Source: Janthinobacterium sp. 61
GTDB taxonomy: Bacteria > Pseudomonadota > Gammaproteobacteria > Burkholderiales > Burkholderiaceae_D
Direction: 5' to 3'
DNA length: 64,000 nucleotides
Assembly: GCF_002846335.1 (NCBI RefSeq)
Contig: NZ_PJMQ01000001.1
Location: 310,001 to 374,000, forward strand
The notes beneath the pieces are model-generated. The model searched no databases. It was not told where the DNA came from and saw only the letters and a list, made by a program, of their open reading frames with translations. Positions 29,989 through 38,769 of this stretch are shown one piece after another. The position numbers and the translations under genes are program-made. Position 1 is the stretch's first letter. Every line of letters begins with the position of its first letter.

Positions 29989-31395
29989 CTAGGCCTTGAA
30001 CGTCAATAAAGGTTTCAGTCGCGCCACCGATTGCAGCAAGCCCGCTTCCTCCTGCGCGGCGATGACGGGACCGATCTTCTTGTACGCCATCGGCGCTTCC
30101 TCGACGCGGCGTTCTTCGCGCAGGGTCACGCACTGGAAGGCCATTTCGTCGCTACCCACCGTGGGCCTGATCGCGCGCATGGCCTGGCGGCGGATGCTGC
30201 GCCCCGCGCCATGGGAACACGACCACAGCCAGTCTGGATTGCCCATCCCCGTTGCTACATAGGAATAGTCGCCCATGGAGCCGGGGATCAGCGCCAGGTC
30301 GCCTTCGCGCGCCGGCGTGGCGCCCTTGCGGTGGATGTTCATGCCGTGCTCGCGCAAGATGACGTTGTGCGGCACGTCCACCACCAGGCGCGAGCTATCG
30401 TGCGCATACACCTGCGACAGGCTGTCACGCACCAGCTCGGCCAGCACCATGCGGTTGAGCCAGGCGTAGCGCGACGCCACGCCCATGGCGTCCATGTAGT
30501 CGCCGGCCAGTTCGCCCGTCAAGCCGTACAGGCCCGATTGCGGGTGGCGCATGCCTGTCGGCCAGGCTTCTTTGGCGCGGTCCATCCAGCGGCTGCCGAC
30601 GAAAAAGCCCACGTCGCGGCTGCCGCTGTGGATCATGACGACTACTTCGCCGGGCACCAGTCCGTGCCGGTACGCGGCGTGGCGGTCCATGACAGTATCG
30701 ACCAGCTGGATTTCCACGAAATGGTTGCCCGATCCCGTGGTGCCCAGGCTGGGGTCGCGTATCACTTCGCGCGCGCCCACCATCGCTTCGGGCGCATGGC
30801 GCAAGCCGCCGCCCAGTTCGCGCAGGGCAATGCAATCGTCGAGTTCGCGCAGCAGCCGCGCCTTGTCGACCCGGGGCCACAAGCCGCACATGCCATCCTT
30901 GTGCAAGCTGTCGATGAACGCTTCCGGCCCCACGTCGAACAGGGCGGCAAACGCTTTCGAACGCAGCGGCACGTTGCGGCCGTCTTCCAGCAGCACATGC
31001 TTGAGCTTGCTCAACAGCTGCGGCTTGCGCGCTTCGAACTGCGCCAGGGTCAAGCCTGTTGTGATCAGGCGCATGCCGCAAGCGATGTCCGTGCCGGGGA
31101 TGGCGGGGATCACCATGTCGGCACTGGTGGCGACGATGCTGCCCACGGGCGCGATGCTGCCAGGGTGAAAGTCGGGCGTGGCGCAGGCCTTGCACACATG
31201 GCCATCCTGGCCGGGCACGGCGACGGCGGCAAACTCCATCAGTTGACGCACGGCTTTTTCCTCGAGGGGAAAGTTGTGGGGCAGCAGCACGGACGCCTGG
31301 GCGTGCGGATTGCTGAGTGTATAAATGCCGTCGGCATAGGCGACAGCGATGCCCTGGCGGCGCAGGGCTTTTTGTAATCTGGATAGGGGAAACAC
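29989..31395 (-). CDS. rtcB: RNA-splicing ligase RtcB
   Basis: A 468-residue RtcB family GTP- and Mn-dependent ligase joining 2',3'-cyclic phosphate or 3'-phosphate ends to 5'-OH ends in RNA repair. Metal and guanylylation motifs are all visible: CATPDFHPGSIAPVGS, IPAIPGTDIACGMRLI (Asp and Cys ligands), TTGSGNHFVEIQLVD, VVMIHSGSRDVG, and SCSHGAGRSIRR with the histidine that carries GMP. The GTG at 31395 has GGAG seven bases upstream and is preferred; an in-frame ATG at 31443 would add 16 residues. It diverges from an ATP-dependent RNA ligase and a kinase gene, which together look like an RNA-repair locus. No rtcA or rtcR is adjacent. Confidence 0.9.
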   Translation of the reverse strand: MFPLSRLQKALRRQGIAVAYADGIYTLSNPHAQASVLLPHNFPLEEKAVRQLMEFAAVAVPGQDGHVCKACATPDFHPGSIAPVGSIVATSADMVIPAIPGTDIACGMRLITTGLTLAQFEARKPQLLSKLKHVLLEDGRNVPLRSKAFAALFDVGPEAFIDSLHKDGMCGLWPRVDKARLLRELDDCIALRELGGGLRHAPEAMVGAREVIRDPSLGTTGSGNHFVEIQLVDTVMDRHAAYRHGLVPGEVVVMIHSGSRDVGFFVGSRWMDRAKEAWPTGMRHPQSGLYGLTGELAGDYMDAMGVASRYAWLNRMVLAELVRDSLSQVYAHDSSRLVVDVPHNVILREHGMNIHRKGATPAREGDLALIPGSMGDYSYVATGMGNPDWLWSCSHGAGRSIRRQAMRAIRPTVGSDEMAFQCVTLREERRVEEAPMAYKKIGPVIAAQEEAGLLQSVARLKPLLTFKA

Positions 31396-31831
31396 GATTC
31401 TGCTCCGGAAATAACGAATGCACGGCCTTTTTGCAAGGGCCATGTTTGTTTTCCACGCAGCAGCGACAGGAAGTGCCGCCAGCTTAGCAAATTTCGTGGT
31501 GATTGCAAAGCGAGGGTCAGCACTGGAGTGCGCACGATACGCGGAGCCACTTGCAAAATAATCAAACAGCCTTTATATTCCACGTTCTTTCTCGAACCTC
31601 TTCCTTATTGGAGCCAAAAGTGCCTCGCTACTTCGCCATCACCTGCTAACGCTGACGAAATGCTCTCTGCAGCATCGTTCGGCGCGTTGACGCCCCCGAT
31701 TGCTGCGGCACTGTTTTTGCTCCATCCGCACACGTATCCGTGACGCTAGTCTCGATCGTCCACGCCCGAACACGTCGTCAGCACCCCTGACCCTGTATGG
31801 ACACGCCCCGGTGAACGCGGCGTGGGACGCT

Positions 31832-32719
31832 ATGTTTTTACAATCTTTACCCTTATTCAAATACCCGCGCACGCCGCACCTGGAAGGCTCGCGCCTGCAG
31901 GACGGCGACGACGGTTCCGACCAGATGCCCCTGAAAAAGCTGGCCGGCCAGTACGTCGTCATCGAGGAAAAAATCGATGGCGCCAACTCTGCCGTGTCGT
32001 TCAGCGATGCGGGCGAGGTGCTGCTGCAGTCGCGCGGTCACTACCTGGCAGGCGGCGGCAGCGAACGCCAGTTCAACCTGTTGAAACCGTGGGCGCATGC
32101 GCATGAACACGCCTTGCTGCATTTGCTGGAAGATCAATTTGTGCTGTTTGGCGAATGGTCTTACAGCAAGCATTCCGTGTTTTACGACCGCCTGCCCCAT
32201 TATTTCAACGAGTTCGACGTGTATTGCCGGCGTACGCAAAGGTTTTTGTCGACGGCGCGCCGCCACGCCATGCTGGCCGGCTCGCCCGTGCTATCGGTTC
32301 CCGTGCTGTATGCGGGCAAGATGCCTACGTCGCCCAGGCAGCTGTGGCAGCTGCTGCGCCATTCGCTGGCCAAGTCCCTGCTGTGGCGCGATGCTTTTGA
32401 ACACGCGGTGGCGCGCGAGCGCCTGCCGCTGGACCTGTGCTGGAAACAGACGGACAAGTCGGACCACGCGGAAGGGCTGTACCTGAAAGTGGAAGACGAC
32501 GAGCAAGTGCTGGCCCGCTACAAGCTGGTGCGGCATGACTTTACGCAAACCATCCTCGACAGCGGTTCGCACCACAGCACGCGGCCATTGATCCCCAACC
32601 AGCTGGCCGAGGGCGTGGACCTGTACGCGCCGCAGCCGCTGGTCACGTGGGAGAGCCTGGGCTTGCACACCTGCCAGTCGCTGGACGAACTGGCTGCCTT
32701 CTCAAGGAGTACAAAATGA
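31832..32719 (+). CDS. ATP-dependent RNA ligase (nucleotidyltransferase superfamily)
   Basis: A 295-residue RNA ligase-like protein. Nucleotidyltransferase motifs are ordered as expected: motif I EEKIDGAN with the adenylated Lys (about residue 40), motif III in VLFGEWSYSKHSVFYDRLPH followed by FNEFDVY, motif IV EGLYLKVEDD and motif V YKLVR. This sealing chemistry needs 5'-phosphate and 3'-OH ends, complementary to RtcB. The open frame extends upstream to 31700, but the conserved part begins near the ATG at 31832; other starts are possible. The stop overlaps the next gene's ATG (ATGA at 32716), so the ligase and the HD/kinase protein are made together, as in the Deinococcus DRB0094 locus as I recall it. 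Confidence 0.82.
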   Translation: MFLQSLPLFKYPRTPHLEGSRLQDGDDGSDQMPLKKLAGQYVVIEEKIDGANSAVSFSDAGEVLLQSRGHYLAGGGSERQFNLLKPWAHAHEHALLHLLEDQFVLFGEWSYSKHSVFYDRLPHYFNEFDVYCRRTQRFLSTARRHAMLAGSPVLSVPVLYAGKMPTSPRQLWQLLRHSLAKSLLWRDAFEHAVARERLPLDLCWKQTDKSDHAEGLYLKVEDDEQVLARYKLVRHDFTQTILDSGSHHSTRPLIPNQLAEGVDLYAPQPLVTWESLGLHTCQSLDELAAFSRSTK

Positions 32720-33858
32720 TGCACTGGAAAACCCTGCAACAACTGGTGCCGCCAGCGGGGCGCTCACCCGACTTTAGCGCCTGCCTGGCTGCCTTTCCGC
32801 AACTGGAACTGGCGAAGACGACGCCGCAAAATCCCGTCTACCACGCGGAAGGCGATGTGTGGACGCATACCATGATGGTGGTGGAATCCCTGCTGGCCAT
32901 GCCCGACTACCAGGCTGCCACGCGCGCCGAACAGGAAATCGTGTTTCTCGCCGCCTTGCTGCATGACGTGGCCAAGTGCAGCACCACGGTGATCGACCCG
33001 GCGACGGGCGCCATCGGCCAGCCCGGCCATTCGCGCAAGGGCGCGCTCGATGCGCGCATCGCGCTGTGGGACTGCGACGTGCCATTTGCCGTGCGCGAGG
33101 AAATCTGCCGCCTGATCAATGTGCACCAGGTGCCCTTCTTTGCGCTGGAAACATCGCGGCGCGGCGTGACGCCGGAATTTACCGTGCGCGAACTGTCGTG
33201 GCAGGTCGATATCCGCTTGCTGGCCATGCTGGCCGAGGCGGATATTCGCGGACGCATCTGCCCCGATCCGCAGCGCATACTTGACGCCATCGAGCTGTTC
33301 AGAGAGCTGGCGCGCGAGGAGGGTTGCTATGGACAGCGGAGGGTTTTTGTTGACGACCACACGCGCGTGAAATACTTTCGCGGCGCCGAGGCGCATCCCG
33401 ATTATCCCCTGTTCCAGGAGCCGGGTTCGCACGTGATCGTCATGTCGGGCTTGCCCGCGTCCGGCAAGAATACGTGGGTGGACAAACACCATCCGCGCCT
33501 GCCCGTCGTGTCCTTCGACGATGCGCGCACGGCCTTGGGCTTGAAGCACGGCAAGAACGAGGGGCAGGTGGGTGATTATGCGGAAGAACGGGCGCGCGAA
33601 CTGTTGCGCAAGGGCGAACCGTTCGTGTGGAACGCCACGCATCTGTCGAAACTGATGCGCGAAAAGACGCTCAATCTGCTGTACAAATACCACGCGCAGG
33701 TGGAGCTCGTGTACCTGGAACAGCCACGCAAGGAATTACTGCGGCGCAACGGTCAGCGCGACACCTCGCTGAGCAACAAGAAGCTGCAATCGATGCTGTG
33801 GAACTGGGAAATCCCGCTGCCGATGGAAGCGCATGCCGTGCGCTATTGCGTCAGTTAG
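32716..33858 (+). CDS. HD-domain phosphohydrolase fused to P-loop polynucleotide kinase
   Basis: A 380-residue bifunctional protein. Residues about 1-200 are an HD domain: DVWTHTMMVVESLL, then LAALLHDVAKCST (HD pair), and RLINVHQVPFF. Residues about 235-380 are a kinase of the AAA_33/Pnk type: Walker A VIVMSGLPASGKNTWVDKH, then VSFDDARTALG, and RDTSLSNKK near the end. Together these could heal RNA ends (remove 3'-phosphate or cyclic phosphate, add 5'-phosphate) for the upstream ligase. AAGGAGT precedes the ATG, which overlaps the ligase stop by ATGA. The combination is known from bacterial RNA-repair operons; substrate ends here are inferred. Confidence 0.85.
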   Translation: MMHWKTLQQLVPPAGRSPDFSACLAAFPQLELAKTTPQNPVYHAEGDVWTHTMMVVESLLAMPDYQAATRAEQEIVFLAALLHDVAKCSTTVIDPATGAIGQPGHSRKGALDARIALWDCDVPFAVREEICRLINVHQVPFFALETSRRGVTPEFTVRELSWQVDIRLLAMLAEADIRGRICPDPQRILDAIELFRELAREEGCYGQRRVFVDDHTRVKYFRGAEAHPDYPLFQEPGSHVIVMSGLPASGKNTWVDKHHPRLPVVSFDDARTALGLKHGKNEGQVGDYAEERARELLRKGEPFVWNATHLSKLMREKTLNLLYKYHAQVELVYLEQPRKELLRRNGQRDTSLSNKKLQSMLWNWEIPLPMEAHAVRYCVS

Positions 33859-33866
33859 CCCAGCAG

Positions 33867-33896
33867 CGGTCAAGCGCAGTTGAAAGCGCTTGACCG
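33867..33896 (+). terminator. Hairpin after the HD/kinase gene
   Basis: CGGTCAAGCGC and GCGCTTGACCG form an 11-bp perfect stem eight bases after the stop codon. There is no T-run, so termination would be weak or factor-dependent. The rest of the gap to 34080 shows nothing else. Confidence 0.5.
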
Positions 33897-34079
33897 GCCC
33901 CGCGCCACGCGCCATGATGGGCGCATGACCCTTGTTTTCCCTTCTTTCCTGTAAGCCTGCCGCAGATCCGCCCCGCAGGGGGCGGGCCGCTGCATGGCTG
34001 CCTTTGATTCCCTTACATCATCGTCGTGCGTTGCCGCCCCCGCATGGGGTACGCCTGCGCGCGCCACAAGGAAAAGAAC

Positions 34080-34994
34080 ATGAAAACAATGCATCTCGCC
34101 GTCGCCGGCGCCTCCGGCCAACTGGGCACCCTGGTCGTCAATGAACTCATCCGGCAGCGCGCCATCCATCCGGGCATGGCGCTCACGGCTATCACCCGCA
34201 CACCCGGGCACCACGCGGCGTGGCAGGAGCAGGACATTGATGTGCGCTTCGGCGACTACGACCAGCCGCAGGGCCTGGCCGCCGCCTTCCAAGGCGTCGA
34301 GCGCCTGCTGTTGATCAGTACAAATGCCATCGATGGCACGGGGCGGCGCCTGGAGCAGCACCGCCATGCCATTGCGGCGGCGCGGCTGGCGGGCGTGGAC
34401 CATATCGTCTACACCTCGTTCCTGCAGCCGGAGGAGGGGAAAAGGTCGTTGCTGAACGACGACCACCTTGCCACGGAAGCGCTGCTGCAAGAGAGCAGCA
34501 TCGGCCACACGATTTTGCGCAATGCGTTTTACCAGGACTTGCTGCTGGTGGTATTGGGCACTGCCGCCATGGATGGCCAGTTGCGCACGGCCATGGGACA
34601 AGGCCATGTGTCCTGCGTGGCGCGCGAGGATTGCGCGCATGCGGCCGCCGCAGCCCTGGCGGCTGACTACCGTGGCAACCGCATCCTGGATATCACAGGT
34701 CCCGCCGCCCTCGATGCACGGGCGCTGGCCGCCATCGCCGCCCAGGTATTCGGCAAGTCCATCGAGGTCGTGGCCCTTGATGCGGATTCGCGCGCGCGCC
34801 ATTTCATCGCTGCCGGCATGCCCGCGCCGATGGCAACGATGCTGGCCGGTATCGAGCGCTGGCTGGCCACCGATGCCATGCACCTGGTCAGCGATGACTT
34901 TACCCGCTCGACGGGCAGGCAGGCGTCGCCAGTGCAAGCGTTTTTGCAGGCGCATCGCCGGCAGTTGCTGGCGCCGACGCTGCCGCCGGCATAG
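34080..34994 (+). CDS. NmrA-like/QorB-like NAD(P)-binding protein
   Basis: A 304-residue atypical SDR. The Rossmann motif is HLAVAGASGQLGTLVVNELI, followed by TAITRTPG, VRFGDYDQPQGLAAAFQGVERLLLIST, then AGVDHIVYTSFLQ and TILRNAFYQDLL, the usual pattern of QorB (NAD(P)H:quinone oxidoreductase 2) and NmrA-like proteins. The active-site Tyr-x3-Lys of classical SDRs is absent, as is normal for this group. AAGGAAAAG precedes the ATG at 34080. It is convergent with the VWA gene, leaving only 4 bases. It could be an oxidoreductase or a redox sensor. Confidence 0.8.
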   Translation: MKTMHLAVAGASGQLGTLVVNELIRQRAIHPGMALTAITRTPGHHAAWQEQDIDVRFGDYDQPQGLAAAFQGVERLLLISTNAIDGTGRRLEQHRHAIAAARLAGVDHIVYTSFLQPEEGKRSLLNDDHLATEALLQESSIGHTILRNAFYQDLLLVVLGTAAMDGQLRTAMGQGHVSCVAREDCAHAAAAALAADYRGNRILDITGPAALDARALAAIAAQVFGKSIEVVALDADSRARHFIAAGMPAPMATMLAGIERWLATDAMHLVSDDFTRSTGRQASPVQAFLQAHRRQLLAPTLPPA

Positions 34995-34998
34995 GACG

Positions 34999-36729
34999 CT
35001 ATTTTTTTCGTCCGGCGAGCAGCTGGGCGATCTCGCTGAACAGCTCATTGTTCAGCGAGGCGGGCAGGGTGGTGGCCAGGCTGCGGCTGTAGTAGGCGCC
35101 CAGGTCCAGGCCCAGTCCCAGGCCGCGGATTTCCACGGCACCCTGCGCTTCGCGGCCCGCCACCACTTGTTTTAAATGCTGCGCCAGGTAAAACTCGTCG
35201 TTGGCCAGATTCGTGGCCGTGTCCATCGGGCAACCGTCGGAGACGACGAGCAGGATGCGCCGCCGCTCCGGGCGGGCCAGCATGCGCTTGCACGCCCAGT
35301 CCACGGCTTCGCCATCGACGCCTTCGCGGTACAGATCTGCCTTTAACAGGGCCGCGATGTCGGGACGCGCGCGGCGCCAGTTCGTGTCGCCATCCTTGAA
35401 GACCATGTGCACGCGTTCGTTCAAGCGGCCCGGGTTGACGGGTGAGCGGGCGCGCATCCAGTCGCGTTTGACTCGTCCCCCGTTCCAGGCGCCCGTCGTA
35501 AAGCCCAGCAACTCTGTCTTGATGCCAGCCTGGTCCAGCGCGCGCAGCAGGATGTCCAGCAACACGGCCACGGATTCCGCATGCGTCTTCATGGAACCGG
35601 AGCAATCGACGAGGAAGGTGACCAGGCAATCGGCCTGGGGCAGGAATTGTTCTTTGCGAAACAGCCGGCGCTCGGACGGCGAGCTGATCAGCTGCGCCAG
35701 GCGGCGACCATCGATAGTCCCTTCTTCCTCGCCGAACGACCAGCCGTCGCGTTGGGGCACGGCCAGCAGTTGCGTAAAACGCCGTGCCAGGCGCGCCGTG
35801 TTGATGCCCAGGCTGGCGATGCGCGCATCCATGCGCTCGCGGTATTCGAGCAGCAGGGCGCGGCGTACCAGTTCGCCCGCTTTTTCTTCCCGGTCGTATG
35901 CCGTGGAGTAAGCCCTGTAGGCGCCATCGCCGTCGCCGAAGGCACGGCTGTCGCCCAGCGGGGCGCTATCGGGAAAATTGTCGTTGTCGCTGTCGAAATC
36001 GAGCAGCAGCTTGAAGGCCGCCTGCGCTTTCGCGTCCTCGGCCGCGTTTTGCTGGTCATCCTGCGCCGCTTGCGCCTCTTTCAGCATGGCGTCGACGGCA
36101 TGGGCGATGGCCAGCGCGTGGCGGGCAAAGGCAGCCTGGGCCAATCGGTGGCGGCGCAATCCCGCCAGGTCGCCACTTAGTTGCGAAGAAACGGACCAGC
36201 GCGTGGCCTCGATGAAATCTTCCGTCTTTTCCAGCACGGGCCGGGCCGTCAGGCGCGACCAGCACATCTGGAACACTGTATACAAGAGCAAGCCGGAAGC
36301 GCCTTCGGCCAGGCCGGAATCGTAAAACGCATGCGACCAGGCCGTGAAGCGGTGGCGCAGGTTATTGATCACTCCGGCATGTTGATCTGGCGCAAGCGTT
36401 TCCACTCTTAACTGCTCCAGCAGTTCGAACACCAGACGCGCCACGGGTTCTGGCGGACACAGCGTTTTGTGCAGGGCAGCGTCCGTATGCAGCAAACGCA
36501 GGGCCACGCTGTCGGCCGCGCCGCGCAGCGAGGGCAAATCCTGCAGCGCCGCATCGGGCTGCAGATGGGCCGAATGGATGGGCAGGGGGCGGTGGCCGTC
36601 GTGCAGGCGCCGGCCCCGGTAGCGGATGGCGGCAACGCCGCTCAGCGCGCGGATGGCGCCAGCGCACAGCTCATCCGTTTCCTGCTGTTCGCGCGTGTAG
36701 GGGGCAGGCGCGGTCGCTTCGGCGCTCAT
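34999..36729 (-). CDS. CobT-like VWA-domain protein
   Basis: A 576-residue protein resembling the CobT subunit of aerobic cobaltochelatase. The N-terminal 250 residues are helical; an acidic stretch follows (LDFDSDNDNFPDSAPLGDS); the C-terminal von Willebrand A domain carries the MIDAS motif VTFLVDCSGSMKTHAES, then RILLVVSDGCPMD. The start ATG overlaps the AAA+ gene stop (ATGA, 36726-36729), so the two subunits are coupled. No large CobN subunit or cobalamin gene is in the window. The pair may therefore be a chaperone for another metalloenzyme or complex, as for MoxR/VWA pairs. Function is inferred only by family. Confidence 0.8.
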   Translation of the reverse strand: MSAEATAPAPYTREQQETDELCAGAIRALSGVAAIRYRGRRLHDGHRPLPIHSAHLQPDAALQDLPSLRGAADSVALRLLHTDAALHKTLCPPEPVARLVFELLEQLRVETLAPDQHAGVINNLRHRFTAWSHAFYDSGLAEGASGLLLYTVFQMCWSRLTARPVLEKTEDFIEATRWSVSSQLSGDLAGLRRHRLAQAAFARHALAIAHAVDAMLKEAQAAQDDQQNAAEDAKAQAAFKLLLDFDSDNDNFPDSAPLGDSRAFGDGDGAYRAYSTAYDREEKAGELVRRALLLEYRERMDARIASLGINTARLARRFTQLLAVPQRDGWSFGEEEGTIDGRRLAQLISSPSERRLFRKEQFLPQADCLVTFLVDCSGSMKTHAESVAVLLDILLRALDQAGIKTELLGFTTGAWNGGRVKRDWMRARSPVNPGRLNERVHMVFKDGDTNWRRARPDIAALLKADLYREGVDGEAVDWACKRMLARPERRRILLVVSDGCPMDTATNLANDEFYLAQHLKQVVAGREAQGAVEIRGLGLGLDLGAYYSRSLATTLPASLNNELFSEIAQLLAGRKK

Positions 36730-37700
36730 GGCGCCGTCGCCAGCAATTCCTCGTTAAAACAGCGCTGGTAATACTCGGCCACCATGGGCCGTTCGGCCTC
36801 GTCGCATTTGTTGAGGAAGGACAGGCGGAAAGCCAGCGCCGGATCGCGGAAGATCTGGCAATTCTCGGCCCAGGTAATCACCGTGCGCGGCGACATCAAA
36901 CAGGCCAGGTCGCCCGCCGCATAGCCGTGGCGCGTGAGGCCGGCCACGGCCACCATGCTGCTTGCCAGCTGGCGGCCCGCCTCGTCATTCATGGCGGGGA
37001 CACGCGCCAGCACGATCTCCGTTTCTTCCGCCTGCGGCAGATAGTTCAAGGTGGCAACGATGTTCCAGCGGTCGATCTGCGCGTGATTGAGCACCTGCGT
37101 GCCGTGGTACATGCCGTTCAAGTTGCCGAGGCCCACGGTGTTCGAGGTGGCAAACAGGCGGAAATGGGGATGCGGTGTGATGACCCGGTTCTGGTCCAGC
37201 AGAGTGAATTTGCCGTCGCGCTCCAAAATGCGCTGGATGACGAACATCACGTCCGGGCGGCCCGCGTCGTACTCGTCGAAGATCAGGGCCACGGGGCGCT
37301 GCAATGACCAGGGCACGATGCCCTCCTGGAACTCCGTCACCTGCTGCTGCTCGCGCAGCACGATGGCGTCCTTGCCGACAAGATCGAGGCGGCTGATGTG
37401 GCCGTCGAGGTTGACGCGCACGCAGGGCCAGTTCAGGCGCGCCGCCACCTGCTCGATATGCGTGGACTTGCCCGTGCCATGCAAGCCTTGCACCATCACG
37501 CGGCGGTTGTGGCTGAAGCCGGCCAAAATCGCCAGGGTCACATCCTCGTTGAAGCGGTAGGCGGGATCGATGTCTGGCACATGCGGATCGCGCTCCGTAA
37601 AGACGGGCACGAGCAGGTCGCTGTCGATATTGAACAGGCTGCGCACGGACTGCAAGGTTTGCGCCGCTGCGGCGGGGGGATGTTGGCGTGAATCTGGCAC
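36726..37700 (-). CDS. CobS-like AAA+ ATPase
   Basis: A 324-residue MoxR/CobS-type AAA+ protein. After VPVFTERDPHVPDIDPAYRF, Walker A is VMVQGLHGTGKSTHIEQVAA, Walker B is PVALIFDEYDAGRPDV, and sensor 1 is FRLFATSNTVGLGN, the last being very typical of CobS. The GTG at 37700 has AGGAG six bases upstream (CCAGGAGAACAAG) and is preferred; an ATG nine codons upstream is also in frame. It is 41 bases downstream of the IclR gene and overlaps the VWA gene by 4, giving the operon iclR-cobS-like-cobT-like. Its partner enzyme is not identified. Confidence 0.83.
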   Translation of the reverse strand: MPDSRQHPPAAAAQTLQSVRSLFNIDSDLLVPVFTERDPHVPDIDPAYRFNEDVTLAILAGFSHNRRVMVQGLHGTGKSTHIEQVAARLNWPCVRVNLDGHISRLDLVGKDAIVLREQQQVTEFQEGIVPWSLQRPVALIFDEYDAGRPDVMFVIQRILERDGKFTLLDQNRVITPHPHFRLFATSNTVGLGNLNGMYHGTQVLNHAQIDRWNIVATLNYLPQAEETEIVLARVPAMNDEAGRQLASSMVAVAGLTRHGYAAGDLACLMSPRTVITWAENCQIFRDPALAFRLSFLNKCDEAERPMVAEYYQRCFNEELLATAP

Positions 37701-37741
37701 CTTGTTCTCCTGGTCTAGCCGCAGCATGGGTGCCGCAGCGG

Positions 37742-38584
37742 TTATGAATTACCTGCCTGCAATGCGTCGTCGTCCCCGCCCGTCGTCGGCATGGTTTCCG
37801 ATTCGATGGCGGCCAGGGCTTGCGCGGCGCGTTGCAATGCTGGTAAGAAATGTAAAGCCTTGTCGTGCGTCAAACGGATGATGGGTGCCTGGATCGCCAC
37901 GGCCAGGTTCGAGCGGCCGTTCGGGTTCGGCACCAGCACGGCCACGCACAGCAGGCCGGGCAGGAATTCCTCGTCGTCCAGCGCGTAGCCGTTGCGGCGC
38001 ACCAGTTCCAGTTCGCGTTCCAGCTTGACGGGGTCCGTTTCCGTCTTGTCCGTAAAGCGCGTCAATTCCATATGGCCCAGCAGGCGGCGCCGTTGCACGG
38101 GCGTCATTTGCGCCAGGAACAGCTTGCCGCTCGACGAGCAGTGGGCCGGCACCCTCGAACCGGGATGCAGGTAGAAGCGCAGCGGGGCCGCCGTTTCCAC
38201 CCTGTCCAGGTACACCACTTCGCTGCCGCTGAAGGCCGTCAGGTTGCAGCTTTCGCCCACTTCCTCGACCAGCTGGCGCAAGACCATGCGGCGGGCGCCA
38301 TGGAAAGTGTTGTTAATCAGCAGGTTCGATGCCAGCCGGCGCAGGCGCACGCCCGTGCTGTAGTGGCGGCCATCGCTTTCGCGCTGCAGCACGCCCACGC
38401 TTTCCAGCTGTTGCAGCATGCGGTGCAAGGTGGGTTTTGGCAGCCCCGTTTCTTCCACCAGCGCTTGCAGCGACAGCAACTGGTCCTTCTCGGCAATCAC
38501 TTCCAGCAAGGCAAACAAACGCATTGTGGGCGTGTCGCCTTCCAGCTTTTCTGGCTCAAGTTTTGGGGATGAAATCATGTCCAT
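37742..38584 (-). CDS. IclR family transcriptional regulator of the xsc region
   Basis: A 280-residue regulator. Residues 20-85 form the winged helix (MRLFALLEVIAEKDQLLSLQ, then EETGLPKPTLHRMLQQLESV). Residues 95-260 are the IclR effector domain, with VYLDRVETAAPLRFYLHPGS, PAHCSSSGKLFLAQMTP and GYALDDEEFLPGLLCVAVLV. It diverges from xsc2 with both promoters in a 185-base gap that contains the putative operator at 38688-38716, so it is the best candidate regulator of the three matching promoters. Taurine loci in alphaproteobacteria use a MocR-type TauR instead; IclR regulators are known beside isethionate genes. The effector is unknown. Confidence 0.88.
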   Translation of the reverse strand: MDMISSPKLEPEKLEGDTPTMRLFALLEVIAEKDQLLSLQALVEETGLPKPTLHRMLQQLESVGVLQRESDGRHYSTGVRLRRLASNLLINNTFHGARRMVLRQLVEEVGESCNLTAFSGSEVVYLDRVETAAPLRFYLHPGSRVPAHCSSSGKLFLAQMTPVQRRRLLGHMELTRFTDKTETDPVKLERELELVRRNGYALDDEEFLPGLLCVAVLVPNPNGRSNLAVAIQAPIIRLTHDKALHFLPALQRAAQALAAIESETMPTTGGDDDALQAGNS

Positions 38585-38646
38585 GGTGGCCTCGGTGTGT
38601 TATTTCATTTTCGAACTCAAATTGTACCGTTTCCTTGAAAATCTGT

Positions 38647-38716
38647 TTGACTTTTGATTCCCGAACGCTTAAATTGAATTGTATATCAAATTTCGGAACA
38701 AAATATACCGATTTTT
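38647..38716 (+). promoter_or_regulatory. xsc2 promoter and downstream operator-like block
   Basis: -35 TTGACT (38647-38652), 17 bases, -10 TAAATT (38670-38675). AAATTTCGG (38688-38696) and CCGATTTTT (38708-38716) enclose AACAAAATATA, identical in the inner 23 bases to the xsc1 site. It also lies upstream of the divergent IclR gene, so autoregulation is likely. Confidence 0.75.
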
Positions 38717-38769
38717 AATAAATGAGTTGATCATTTCAACAGCCTCACACCACAGACCAGGAGACACCC

